A DNA stretch of 64,000 nt from Vibrio ouci (GCF_004551525.1 NZ_SATR01000028.1:1-64000); one strand, 5' to 3'; shown: positions 43,387 through 52,005, counted from the first letter of the stretch. Notes: generated from the sequence alone by a model not told the origin. Made by a program: numbers and translations.

Positions 43387-44189
43387 TGACGACAGCTTCT
43401 ATTGATAGAGAATGGCAACGCTTTACCTTTAATGAGCGTCTTGCAAGATTTGCGGCTTACCTATGTTTTGTTTCTGCCATAGTGTGGTCTTGGCAAACGG
43501 TAGAGATCATCCCTGAGTTTCTCTATGACGCGCCAGCACAGTTTGCTGATATGTTTGGTCGCATGGTGCCACTCGATTATGGTTTCTATCCGACAACCAT
43601 TCATGACGCGTTGATTGAAACCTTACACATCGCAACGTTAGGTACGTTATTTACCTTGATATTGGCGATTCCACTGGCACTGCTGAATGCACCAAATATC
43701 ACGCCAAATAAGACACTAAACTGGATTGCGCAGTTCTTTTTGGTCTCATCGCGCTCGGTAAACTCACTAGTTTGGGCTTTGCTTTTCATTGCATTGTTTG
43801 GCCCTGGGGTGCTGGCGGGCATTATGGCGATTGCGATTCGCAGTGTGGGTTTTGTCGGTAAGCTATTGGCGGAGGCGATTGCCGAAGTCAATATGGGAAC
43901 CATCGAGGCGCTAAAAGCGACAGGGGCCTCTTGGGCAAGCATCTTGATGAAAGGCTATTGGCCACAAGTGATGCCTGCATTTTATTCGATTGTACTGTTC
44001 CGTTGGGATATCAACGTGCGTGAGTCTGCAGTACTCGGTTTGGTTGGTGCAGGTGGTATCGGTGTGGTTCTAAATGATGCTCAAAACCTGTTTGAGTGGC
44101 AGAAAGTATCGATGGTACTAGTGAGCATTTTCGCTGTGGTTGTATTGGCTGAAGCATTGGTCGTACATGTACGTAAGAAGCTAATTTAA
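43386..44189 (+). CDS. phnE: PhnE-like importer permease, second copy
   Basis: Inner-membrane permease of 267 residues, similar in architecture to the first copy but diverged in sequence. Its EAA-like loop is AEVNMGTIEALKATGASW. Its ATG overlaps the previous stop (TAATG), and a strong terminator follows, so the operon ends here as phnD-phnC-phnE-phnE. No C-P lyase or phosphonatase gene is in the window, which favours a phosphate ester over a phosphonate as substrate. Confidence 0.9.
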   Translation: MTTASIDREWQRFTFNERLARFAAYLCFVSAIVWSWQTVEIIPEFLYDAPAQFADMFGRMVPLDYGFYPTTIHDALIETLHIATLGTLFTLILAIPLALLNAPNITPNKTLNWIAQFFLVSSRSVNSLVWALLFIALFGPGVLAGIMAIAIRSVGFVGKLLAEAIAEVNMGTIEALKATGASWASILMKGYWPQVMPAFYSIVLFRWDINVRESAVLGLVGAGGIGVVLNDAQNLFEWQKVSMVLVSIFAVVVLAEALVVHVRKKLI

Positions 44190-44213
44190 GCTTAAGCCGT
44201 TAACAGCAAAAAC

Positions 44214-44241
44214 AAAAAGGCAGGGGGGACTCTGCCTTTTT
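44214..44241 (+). terminator. Terminator of the phn operon
   Basis: AAAAAGGCAG pairs with CTGCCTTTTT across an 8-base loop rich in G. Confidence 0.9.
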
Positions 44242-44289
44242 CAATTAATCTATTATCAATCCCTTTCAGCTTGGCATCTTGTCAAAAGG

Positions 44290-44463
44290 TTACTTACTTA
44301 AAGTGTCGACAAGATTTGGCTCATCATCAGGATGGGGAGTTTGGTGCTCTTCCAACCAATGCGGGTTGTTATGTATCGCTTCTATTAGCTCTTGATCTAA
44401 GTGGGCGAAGTAAAGGTCCTCTTCCGCTTTGCCTCTTAGTCTGAGTTTTTCCGTAAAGTCCAT
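44290..44463 (-). CDS. Small acidic protein of unknown function
   Basis: Frame of 57 residues beginning MDFTEKLRLRGKAEEDLYFA. The start at 44463 is supported by a consensus AAGGAGG six bases upstream; a longer in-frame start at 44484 is inside that ribosome binding site. It is rich in Glu, Asp and His with a PHPDDEPN stretch and has no membrane segment. I do not recognise the family. The clear ribosome binding site argues that it is real. Confidence 0.68.
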   Translation of the reverse strand: MDFTEKLRLRGKAEEDLYFAHLDQELIEAIHNNPHWLEEHQTPHPDDEPNLVDTLSK

Positions 44464-44577
44464 GGCTTGCCTCCTTGGAATCACGACGTCCTATTTAAAG
44501 TATAGTGAGTCGTGAACTACCCGGAGGCGAAGGCCCACAGTGATTACTCAAAGTGAGAGGTTGGTAGGGTATTAATT

Positions 44578-45357
44578 TTAGTTTTTGAGTGCGAGCAACT
44601 GCTGGCTAAATTCGGCAAAGCCAAAGCCGCCTGGTTGGCTCATGACAAGGCTCGGTTTATGGCTCAATTTGTGCCAATAATGCTCAATGTTCTTAACACC
44701 GACCGTCATCGGCAATGTCTCAAATATTTGCTGATCGTTGAGTGAATCACCCACATAGCAGCACTTATCTAAAACATCTTGTTGGCTAAGCCCTTTGCTT
44801 TTCAGGTAAGCAAAGACGCTGTTGCGCTTAGAGTGTTCGCCATACCAGGCGTTGATGTGAATAGAGCTCGCTGTCGCATGGGCGCCTAGCTGATGGATTT
44901 GAGCGACAAGTTGTTCAATTAACGTGGGATCAAGTGGTTCGCGGTTTTGACCAATATCGATGGCGACTTCACATAAGCGGTACGCTTGATCGAGAGTTAA
45001 GTTTACATCCGAGTATTGGCTTAGCAGTTGTTCGATTTGGTTCTTGAGTTCTGCTTGTTGGGCGCGCATGGTTTCGAGCGGAACACTGCTTGTTAAGCTA
45101 ATCCCACGTTCCCCCTTTTCTAAGGTAAACGCCCCGTTTTCTCCCAGTACTGCATCGACTGGCCAAAGTTGGGCGATATGATCACACCAACCTGCGCATG
45201 CGCCAGTTACAGCAACAATCTTGATGCCTTGTTGCTTAAGAGCACTGAGAGCAATCAGTGTTTCTGGCGGAAGTTTGCCTTGCCAAGTCAGCGTATCGTC
45301 GACATCCGTCAAGACCCACTCAATGTTTTTCCATTCCTTTGAAAGTACGTTTTCCAT
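44578..45357 (-). CDS. HAD-superfamily phosphatase (subclass IIB)
   Basis: Cytoplasmic phosphatase of 259 residues. Motif I is DVDDTL near residue 17, motif II is in AVTGACAGWC, and the C-terminal motif is CCYVGDSLNDQQIFE. The cap resembles sucrose-phosphatase and mannosyl-3-phosphoglycerate phosphatase proteins. The substrate is probably a sugar phosphate but cannot be specified. It stands alone between the phn operon and the iron-related genes. Confidence 0.85.
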   Translation of the reverse strand: MENVLSKEWKNIEWVLTDVDDTLTWQGKLPPETLIALSALKQQGIKIVAVTGACAGWCDHIAQLWPVDAVLGENGAFTLEKGERGISLTSSVPLETMRAQQAELKNQIEQLLSQYSDVNLTLDQAYRLCEVAIDIGQNREPLDPTLIEQLVAQIHQLGAHATASSIHINAWYGEHSKRNSVFAYLKSKGLSQQDVLDKCCYVGDSLNDQQIFETLPMTVGVKNIEHYWHKLSHKPSLVMSQPGGFGFAEFSQQLLALKN

Positions 45358-45471
45358 CTATTCATATCATGTCTTTGAGCGATTAGTTGAGTGTACCTAA
45401 CCCATGGATGGATTTCAGTGAAGTGAGTAAAGTTAACGCTCCCTAAGCGGTGGCATTTTCTTGGTCATTTT

Positions 45472-45490
45472 GCAAATAATTATCATTTTT
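45472..45490. promoter_or_regulatory. Fur-like box before the AraC-type gene
   Basis: GCAAATAATTATCATTTTT matches the 19-bp Fur consensus at about 13 positions. It lies 67 bp before the start codon, consistent with iron repression. Confidence 0.55.
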
Positions 45491-45556
45491 ATATGACCGT
45501 TGGTACAATATCGATCTTAATAGTGTTAGAAATATCATTAACTCATCGGGGGCATT

Positions 45557-46486
45557 GTGGCAAAGGCATCTAATACAGCGAAGGCGGTAGCGACGTTTAA
45601 TCGTATTAGTAAGGTTTTATCCTTTATTCACAGTCATCTGGATACGCCGCTTTCACTTGAAGATATCGCGGAGCAGAGCTGTTGGTCTCGCTGGCAATTA
45701 CAACGCGTCTTTCAGGCAGAAACAGGATTGACGGTAGCCAACTATGTCCGCGAATTAAAACTTAGTGCAGCAGCCGAGTTGTTATTGGATTCTGATCAGA
45801 GAGTGATCGACATTGCTATCGCACTGGGCTTCAATTCTGAAATTGCCTTTAGCCGCGCGTTTAAGCAGTTCTTTGGCCATAGTCCAAGGACGTATCGCAA
45901 CAATGCCCAACGCGTAGGGCTGAAAAAGCCGATTGAAGTGTCTGAAGTAAGTATCAATGGTGCTAATGAGCTTGCGTTTGTAGAAGTCCAAATTGACACC
46001 AAAGAGGCCTTTATTCTTAAAGGGGTAAAAGGCGAGATTAAAGGGCTTTTCTCTCTATTTCCTGATTTTTCCTATGTGGTTCCAAAGCTTTGGCAGCAGT
46101 TAGAGGCGACTGCTCATCTTTCCCCAGCGCCTCAAGGCCAGCTACTTGGGGTCGTGGATGTGACAAAAGCGGCTTTTGATGGCAGCAATCTTTTCTATTG
46201 GGCTGGGCTTGAGTTGCACCAGAACACGCCAATGCCAGAATTGCCTAGCGTGGTTTCTGACAAGTTAGATATCTTGAATGTTTCCCAGCAGACTTACGCT
46301 GCGGTAAAACATAAAGGTCCGATTGAGACTTTGCCAAAAACCTTAGAGTGGTTCATTTTACATTGGTTACCGAATTCCGATTATAGCGGTATTGATGGTT
46401 ATGAGCTGGAAGTTTACCCACAACACTATCAAGCGGATTCTCCAGATGCTGAGATGGAGTATTGGGTGCCGATCTCCAAGGTTTAA
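45557..46486 (+). CDS. AraC/Rob-type regulator with GyrI-like domain
   Basis: Regulator of 309 residues starting with GTG. The N-terminal AraC DNA-binding domain (about 20-120) shows LEDIAEQSCWSRWQLQRVFQ and the second helix-turn-helix with IALGFNSEIAFSRAF, and the C-terminal half is a GyrI-like effector-binding domain. The arrangement is that of Rob/SoxS-like multidrug or stress regulators. A Fur-like box upstream and the TonB receptor gene 135 bp downstream, with its own Fur-like box, suggest that it takes part in iron-siderophore control. Direct regulation of the receptor gene is inference. Confidence 0.85.
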   Translation: MAKASNTAKAVATFNRISKVLSFIHSHLDTPLSLEDIAEQSCWSRWQLQRVFQAETGLTVANYVRELKLSAAAELLLDSDQRVIDIAIALGFNSEIAFSRAFKQFFGHSPRTYRNNAQRVGLKKPIEVSEVSINGANELAFVEVQIDTKEAFILKGVKGEIKGLFSLFPDFSYVVPKLWQQLEATAHLSPAPQGQLLGVVDVTKAAFDGSNLFYWAGLELHQNTPMPELPSVVSDKLDILNVSQQTYAAVKHKGPIETLPKTLEWFILHWLPNSDYSGIDGYELEVYPQHYQADSPDAEMEYWVPISKV

Positions 46487-46570
46487 GCTGTTTGATAAAT
46501 CCCCACCATTGCTACTTTCTAGTTAACTTGCACCAAATTGTTAACTTTAATTTCCGCCTGCCTATATCAT

Positions 46571-46589
46571 GCAAATGATATTTATTCTC
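46571..46589. promoter_or_regulatory. Fur-like box before the TonB receptor gene
   Basis: GCAAATGATATTTATTCTC matches the 19-bp Fur consensus at about 14 positions and lies 32 bp before the receptor start codon, so it would overlap the promoter or transcription start. Confidence 0.65.
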
Positions 46590-46621
46590 AATAAAGAAAA
46601 GCGTTGGTATAGAAGAACAAC

Positions 46622-48781
46622 ATGGATAATACGATGACATTTAAGCGCTCAGCCGTAGCGCTCGCGTTGCTAGCGACATTTTCAGCTCCCATTTTAGCAG
46701 CCGATCAAAACGACACGGATACCACTCAACTTGAAACCATTACTGTGCTGGGTAAGGCGTATCGAAATACCGCAACCAAAACCGCACTAGAACCAGAAGA
46801 AACGCCGCAAGGCATTACTGTTCTTGATGGTGAGTTGCTTGAACAGCGTGGCGTGAAATCAGTATCTCAAGCGCTTCGCTATGCGCCGGGGGTAGTCACT
46901 GAGCAAAAAGGTGCGTCAGTGACCATGTATGACAACTATTCGATTCGTGGTTTCGATAACAAGAACGTTAACTACTACGATGGCTTGGCTCTTCAGTACT
47001 TAAACGGTTGGAACCTACAGCCACAAATTGATCCGATTGCGATTCAGCAGATTGAAGTATTTAAAGGCCCAACATCAGTTCTTTATGGTGCAATGCCACC
47101 GGGTGGTATGGTTAATATCATCGCCAAGAGTCCACAGCTGCAAGACAGCACCTCTGTTGGCGTTGCTACTGGTTCTAGAAACTTGATGGAAGCGTCAATT
47201 GATACCACAGGGCAAATCGGCGAGAGCAACTTGTCTTACCGTATTATTGCGCTTGCTCGTAAGCAAGATAGCCAGGTCGACTTTGCTGAAGAAGAGCGCT
47301 ACGTATTTGCTCCATCACTAGATTGGCAAGTGACCGATCGTACGTTGATCAACTTTAACCTCTACTACCAAAATGATCCGTCGATGGGTATCAACTCATC
47401 CCTGCCTTCGATGGGCATGGTGACTGACAGTCCAGTTGGTTCGATTTCATCTTCTACGTCAGCAGGAGACAAGAACTGGAGTACATTCGAGCGTGAAGTT
47501 CTTATGCTGGGCTACAAAATTAACCATGATTTTGAGAGTGGCTGGAGCTTCTTACAAAATGCTCGCTATACCGATGCGTCTTTGTATCAAGAAAACACCT
47601 ATCACTACTGCGATGAAGCGAGCGGTTACTGTGATTTTAATGCTCAGACTGGCGAGTTAACTCGTAACATCTACAGCACCGATGAAAGCTCAACTGGCTT
47701 TGTGATTGATAACCAGTTGTCCAAGCTAGTTGTTACCGGTGATGTAGAGCATAACTTACTGTTTGGTTTTGATTACCAACAGCTAAGTGGTGATGCGAAA
47801 TACACCACATTCGGTCAAATCAGTGGCTTTAATGTCTTTAACCCGAACAACAACATGATTGATCGTAGCCAATTGACAGCAACCAGTGTCAGCAACGACA
47901 AAGTGGATGTTGAACAGTTAGGTTTCTACTTCCAAGATCAGTTGCGTTATAACGCACTTGTACTGATTGCTGGTGGTCGTTACGACCAGTACGAATCAAC
48001 CAGTAACTACAATGGCTTTGAGACCAAAGCAGACCAAAGTGAATTCTCTTACCGTGTTGGCGCATTGTATGAGCTATCAAACGGTTTATCGCCGTTCATT
48101 AACTATGCGACCAGCTTTGAACCAGTTGCTGGTGTAAGTTCGTTTAACGAACCATTTGAAGCAGAAACAGGCAGCCAAATCGAAGGTGGTGTGAAGTACC
48201 AATCTGAAGACGGTGCTGTGGAATCGACGGTGTCTGTTTTCTACATCGTTAAGGAAAATGTAGTTATCACTGACCCATCATCTGCCGACTACCAAGGTCA
48301 GTTGCAGGTAGGTGAAGTGACGTCACAAGGTGCTGAGTTTGAAGCGCGTTGGTACCCAACAGATACTGTCGATGTGTTAGCTAGCTACACCTACTTAGAT
48401 GTAGAAATTACCGAAGATGGTGACAACGGCCTACAAGGTACAACGCCAATTTATGTACCAGAACATTCGGCGACGCTTTGGGCTAACTACTACGTGAGCT
48501 CGGGGGCATTAGATGGTGCTCGTTTGGGTGGTGGTGCTCGTTATGTTGGTGAAATGCAGATGGACGCGAGCAATACCCAAGGTAAAGTCCCTTCATACGC
48601 GGTCGTCGATCTTTCTCTTGGCTACGATTTAGGTTATGCGAGCGACTCTTTAAGCGGTGCTCAAGCGAACCTTATCATCAACAACCTATTTGATACTGAT
48701 AACTACACTTGTTACGACAAGTACAATTGTTGGTACGGGGCAGAGCAGTCAATTGAACTGAACGTCAACTACGAGTTTTAA
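46622..48781 (+). CDS. TonB-dependent siderophore receptor (FhuA/FoxA type)
   Basis: Outer-membrane receptor of 719 residues. A signal peptide ends in SAPILA before ADQ. The TonB box is TQLETITVLG, the plug domain contains LRYAPGVVTEQ, YSIRGFDNKNVNYYDG and IEVFKGPTSVLYGAMPPGG, and the remainder is a 22-strand barrel ending in Phe (LNVNYEF), as required for outer-membrane insertion. It resembles hydroxamate siderophore receptors; the ligand cannot be fixed. A Fur-like box precedes it. No periplasmic permease genes for the siderophore are nearby. Confidence 0.9.
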   Translation: MDNTMTFKRSAVALALLATFSAPILAADQNDTDTTQLETITVLGKAYRNTATKTALEPEETPQGITVLDGELLEQRGVKSVSQALRYAPGVVTEQKGASVTMYDNYSIRGFDNKNVNYYDGLALQYLNGWNLQPQIDPIAIQQIEVFKGPTSVLYGAMPPGGMVNIIAKSPQLQDSTSVGVATGSRNLMEASIDTTGQIGESNLSYRIIALARKQDSQVDFAEEERYVFAPSLDWQVTDRTLINFNLYYQNDPSMGINSSLPSMGMVTDSPVGSISSSTSAGDKNWSTFEREVLMLGYKINHDFESGWSFLQNARYTDASLYQENTYHYCDEASGYCDFNAQTGELTRNIYSTDESSTGFVIDNQLSKLVVTGDVEHNLLFGFDYQQLSGDAKYTTFGQISGFNVFNPNNNMIDRSQLTATSVSNDKVDVEQLGFYFQDQLRYNALVLIAGGRYDQYESTSNYNGFETKADQSEFSYRVGALYELSNGLSPFINYATSFEPVAGVSSFNEPFEAETGSQIEGGVKYQSEDGAVESTVSVFYIVKENVVITDPSSADYQGQLQVGEVTSQGAEFEARWYPTDTVDVLASYTYLDVEITEDGDNGLQGTTPIYVPEHSATLWANYYVSSGALDGARLGGGARYVGEMQMDASNTQGKVPSYAVVDLSLGYDLGYASDSLSGAQANLIINNLFDTDNYTCYDKYNCWYGAEQSIELNVNYEF

Positions 48782-48803
48782 CTCTTAAACACCTCAAATC
48801 AAT

Positions 48804-48826
48804 GGGCAGCTCATCATGGGCTGCCC
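48804..48826 (+). terminator. Hairpin after the TonB receptor gene
   Basis: GGGCAGC pairs with GCTGCCC around a 9-base loop. No T run follows directly; TTTTTT appears 20 bp later. It may be a weak terminator. Confidence 0.5.
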
Positions 48827-48867
48827 TATCTGATCTAAGCCGCTTTTTTGTGGCGGTGGGGGGATAT

Positions 48868-49092
48868 GAAACGCCTCTGCAAACCTGCAAGCGGCTCACT
48901 TCTCTTGGTATAAAGATAGTAGTCATCAAACTTGGTGCTAACGGGTGTTTAGTCTCGGAATTAGGCGCCAATGAACCCTATAATGTATCAACGACTGTGA
49001 TTGAGAATGTGCTAGCTGGAGAAGTGATTCAGCATAAAGGTGCCATCATCTCAAAGGCGCATACAGACGCCGCAAAGAATAAATTCAAATAG
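48868..49092 (+). pseudogene. kdgK: Remnant of 2-keto-3-deoxygluconate kinase (kdgK)
   Basis: The encoded stretch ETPLQTCKRLTSLGI, then VVIKLGANGCLVSELGAN, matches the late part of a PfkB-family kinase, and VIQHKGAIISKAHTD matches the extreme C-terminus of KdgK-type proteins. The N-terminal two thirds are absent, and the catalytic GAGDSF segment between the two matching parts has been deleted. The open frame that can be drawn from 48802 starts inside the TonB terminator, so that start is not real. It lies immediately before eda, as an intact kdgK commonly would, so this is the wreck of a kdgK-eda operon. Confidence 0.72.
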
Positions 49093-49102
49093 GAACAAAA
49101 CA

Positions 49103-49732
49103 ATGCCTAACTTAAACGAGCAGCTACAAGCGCTGAAAGTTATCCCTGTTATTGCGATTGATAATGCACAAGACATTATTCCACTGGGTAAAGTGTTGGC
49201 TGAAAACGGCCTGCCAGCAGCAGAAATTACCTTTCGCTCTGAAGCGGCAGTAGAAGCAATTCGACTCCTGCGTGAAGCGCAACCTGACATGCTGATCGGC
49301 GCTGGTACTGTGCTAAATAAAGAGCAGGCGATCGCAGCGAAAGAAGCGGGCGCAACGTTTATTGTCTCACCGGGCTTTAACCCAAATACTGTCAAAGCGT
49401 GCCAAGAGATTGGTATTGATATCGTGCCGGGCGTAAACAACCCAAGCACCATTGAAGCGGCTTTAGAAATGGGCCTAACCACACTCAAGTTCTTCCCTGC
49501 GGAAGCATCAGGTGGCGTAAATATGGTTAAGGCACTGCTGGCGCCATACACGGACGTGAGCTTAATGCCAACGGGTGGAATCAATCCTGCCAACATTAAA
49601 GACTACTTAGCGGTACCACGAGTGCTGGCGTGTGGCGGCACATGGATGGTTGATAAAAAGCTGATTGAAGCTGGCCAATGGGATGAGCTAGCTAAGCTCA
49701 CTCGCGAAGCGGTTGCCCTCGTTTCCGAGTAA
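49103..49732 (+). CDS. eda: KDPG/KHG aldolase
   Basis: Aldolase of 209 residues that splits 2-keto-3-deoxy-6-phosphogluconate to pyruvate and glyceraldehyde 3-phosphate in the Entner-Doudoroff and uronate pathways. Conserved elements are VIPVIAIDNAQD, EITFRSEAA, LIGAGTVLNKEQA and the Schiff-base lysine in LKFFPAEASGG. The ATG at 49103 follows AGGAACAAAAC; an upstream frame from 49040 lies within the kdgK remnant. With the kinase gone, KDPG must come from elsewhere. Confidence 0.93.
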   Translation: MPNLNEQLQALKVIPVIAIDNAQDIIPLGKVLAENGLPAAEITFRSEAAVEAIRLLREAQPDMLIGAGTVLNKEQAIAAKEAGATFIVSPGFNPNTVKACQEIGIDIVPGVNNPSTIEAALEMGLTTLKFFPAEASGGVNMVKALLAPYTDVSLMPTGGINPANIKDYLAVPRVLACGGTWMVDKKLIEAGQWDELAKLTREAVALVSE

Positions 49733-49759
49733 TAAGACGACCCCCACTGCTCCTTCAAG

Positions 49760-49793
49760 CGCCTCCATTCTGAATCAGATGGAGGCGTTTTTG
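49760..49793 (+). terminator. Terminator after eda
   Basis: CGCCTCCAT pairs with ATGGAGGCG around a loop of about 10 bases, followed by TTTTTGTTT. Confidence 0.9.
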
Positions 49794-49930
49794 TTTCAGG
49801 TAGCTGCACATTTGTGAGTCCAACTTGTAGCTAAAAGTGGCGGGCCGCTGAGTTGGCAAAATTGAAATCCCCAACTTTTGTGCCTTTACTTTATCCCATA
49901 ACTACAAACCCAATAATAATGGATAACGTG

Positions 49931-51484
49931 ATGAGCAAACCTGTCATAGCAGCAAACAAACCAATCAAAGTCGAACTCACTGCCGGAGAAGAAAATTACT
50001 TCTGTACTTGTGGCCGTTCTAGCAATCAACCTTACTGTGATGGCTCTCATGCGGGAACAGGTTTTAAACCCAAAGCCTTCACCGCCGAAGAGAGTGGCGA
50101 TGCCTACCTATGCCGCTGTAAACATACTCAGAACCCACCATTTTGTGATGGTGCCCATAAACAGTTTACTGACGCCGATGTCGGCAAAGAGGGGCCAGGG
50201 GTTCAAATCCAAACCATTGATGTTGCTCCGGCGGCGAATGCAACCAAAGAAGAGCCTACGGTGGAGTTTATTCATCAGTTAGCCCGAGAAGGTTTATCTA
50301 AAATGGGCCATCACGGGCCAATGACTTCTATGGGCGTACCAAGGTATTTGTTGCCGCACTGGGATGATATTCAAGTCATGGTGGCGCAAATGGCGACCAA
50401 GCCACTGATGGAAGAGGTGCCTGTTTCAACTGAGCTGATTATCGGACCGCAAGCGAAAAAGCCTCTTAAACTCAATATCCCATTGTTTGTCTCTGACATG
50501 AGTTTTGGTGCGTTGTCCGAAGAAGCGAAAGTCTCATTAGCCAAAGGGGCTGAACTGGCAGGGACGGGTATTTGCTCTGGTGAAGGGGGCATGTTGCCTG
50601 AAGAGCAAGCGGCAAATTCACGCTATTTCTATGAGCTCGCCAGTGCTGGGTTTGGCTATGATGAGTCCAAGCTTAAAAACGTTCAAGCGTTCCACTTTAA
50701 AGGTGGTCAGGGCGCGAAAACCGGTACCGGAGGTCACCTGCCCGGTGCTAAAAACATTGGCAAAATTTCTGAAGTTCGCGGCATTGAAGCCGGCACGCCA
50801 GCGATTTCTCCTCCGACATTTAAAGACTTACATACCGTTGAAGATTTTAAGGCTTTCGCCGATCGGGTTCGAGAAGTCACTGGCGGGATTCCGATTGGCT
50901 TTAAGCTCAGTGCCAATCATATCGAAGAAGATATCCAGTTTGCGTTGGATGCCAGTGCCGATTACATCATTCTTGATGGTCGAGGTGGCGGTACGGGCGC
51001 TGCGCCAGAAATGTTTCGTGACCACATCAGTGTGCCGACCATTCCGGCACTCGCAAGAGCCAGAGCTTATTTGGATAGGGTTGGGGCGAGCGGCCGAGTC
51101 ACACTCATTATTACTGGAGGGCTTCGAGTCCCAATGGATTTTGTCAAAGCGATGGCCTTGGGCGCTGATGGCGTGGCGATTTCCAATAGTGCGATGCAGT
51201 CGATTGGCTGCGTTGCGGCAAGAATGTGTAACACCAATAATTGTCCAGCAGGGATCGCGACACAAAAAGCAGACTTAAGACAGAGGCTCAATGTTGATAA
51301 AGCCTCGATGCAGTTAAAGAACTTCTTTGAAGCGTCCACTGAGTTAATGACCGTGATGGCAAGAGCGTGTGGCCACAACGATTTAAGTCTGTTTAACCCA
51401 AATGATCTTGCGACGTGGAATCGTGAAATGGCGCACTTGTCAGGAATTCGATACTCCGGATTGTCAGATCTAAACCAAATCTAA
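49931..51484 (+). CDS. CDGSH iron-sulfur domains fused to an FMN glutamate synthase domain
   Basis: Protein of 517 residues. Two CDGSH 2Fe-2S motifs come first: CTCGRSSNQPYCDGSH (25-40) and CRCKHTQNPPFCDGAH (about 60-80). The rest is the FMN-binding core of glutamate synthase: FVSDMSFGALSEEAKVSL, GICSGEGGMLPEEQ, HFKGGQGAKTGTGGHLPG, FKLSANHIEEDI, DGRGGGTGAAP, and the 3Fe-4S cysteine cluster region MCNTNNCPAGIATQK. The glutaminase domain is missing, so glutamine-dependent synthesis is unlikely. It may be an electron-transfer enzyme acting on an unknown substrate. An in-frame ATG at 49919 is an alternative start. Confidence 0.85.
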   Translation: MSKPVIAANKPIKVELTAGEENYFCTCGRSSNQPYCDGSHAGTGFKPKAFTAEESGDAYLCRCKHTQNPPFCDGAHKQFTDADVGKEGPGVQIQTIDVAPAANATKEEPTVEFIHQLAREGLSKMGHHGPMTSMGVPRYLLPHWDDIQVMVAQMATKPLMEEVPVSTELIIGPQAKKPLKLNIPLFVSDMSFGALSEEAKVSLAKGAELAGTGICSGEGGMLPEEQAANSRYFYELASAGFGYDESKLKNVQAFHFKGGQGAKTGTGGHLPGAKNIGKISEVRGIEAGTPAISPPTFKDLHTVEDFKAFADRVREVTGGIPIGFKLSANHIEEDIQFALDASADYIILDGRGGGTGAAPEMFRDHISVPTIPALARARAYLDRVGASGRVTLIITGGLRVPMDFVKAMALGADGVAISNSAMQSIGCVAARMCNTNNCPAGIATQKADLRQRLNVDKASMQLKNFFEASTELMTVMARACGHNDLSLFNPNDLATWNREMAHLSGIRYSGLSDLNQI

Positions 51485-51657
51485 ACGCGTAAGAGCTGAA
51501 CTGCGACTTTTATTGCTGGATGGGCTTGTTGGTAAGATATTGAGTATCAAAGAATATCCTAAAAACGGCACTTATCTTGGTATGACGTTACTAATAAAAT
51601 TGTAAATTACCTACTAGAATTAACGGGTGCTTCGTACGTTTTTGGTTGGAGGTAAGC

Positions 51658-51843
51658 ATGAATTTTTTTGTCCAGTTTGATGAAGAAGGTATGTACCAGA
51701 ATAACCCGTGGGATATTCCAGTTCCTTACACAAAAGGTGAGGTTCGTGCGCTGAATCCTCTGTTAGCTATGGTACTTATTGAAAGAAACCAAGCCCATCT
51801 CTATGACGACAATAGCGAGCGAAGAGTGAACCTAGAAAGGTAG
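51658..51843 (+). CDS. Small protein of unknown function
   Basis: Frame of 61 residues starting MNFFVQFDEEGMYQNNPWDI, with the start supported by GGAGG five bases upstream. It is soluble and has no signal peptide or metal motif that I can see. The codon choice looks ordinary. I do not recognise the family. Confidence 0.6.
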   Translation: MNFFVQFDEEGMYQNNPWDIPVPYTKGEVRALNPLLAMVLIERNQAHLYDDNSERRVNLER

Positions 51844-52005
51844 GTTTGTTGGCGCTAGGTCTTGCTTTCACTCTTTGTGGCAATGTTTCGGATTGAGTCA
51901 CGATTCTGTCCAGCTGTGTATAAGACAAGTTAGATAAAGGGTCCAGATATGAAGACGCCACTTTTGTGTGAAAGAGTGGCGTGTAGTTTAGTATGTAATG
52001 TGTTG

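Noticed and set aside
48802..49092. 96-codon frame taken as a small new gene
   Set aside because: Its start lies in the terminator hairpin of the TonB gene and its content is fragments of a PfkB kinase, so it is annotated as a kdgK remnant.
49051..49596. 181-codon open frame antisense to eda
   Set aside because: It lies wholly opposite the well-supported eda gene, has no ribosome binding site and no recognisable protein features.
50580..51278. 232-codon frame overlapping the CDGSH/glutamate synthase gene
   Set aside because: It is an alternative frame of a gene with strong motifs; the encoded sequence is unlike any protein and lacks a start signal.
51914..51930. CTGTGTATAAGACAAG, similar to the Tn5 mosaic end
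   Set aside because: The match breaks after TGTGTATAAGA, so it is short enough to be chance and differs from the true adapter.
51955..51982. Stem ACGCCACT/AGTGGCGT considered as a terminator of the 899-residue protein gene
   Set aside because: No T run follows on the minus strand, so it does not qualify as an intrinsic terminator.
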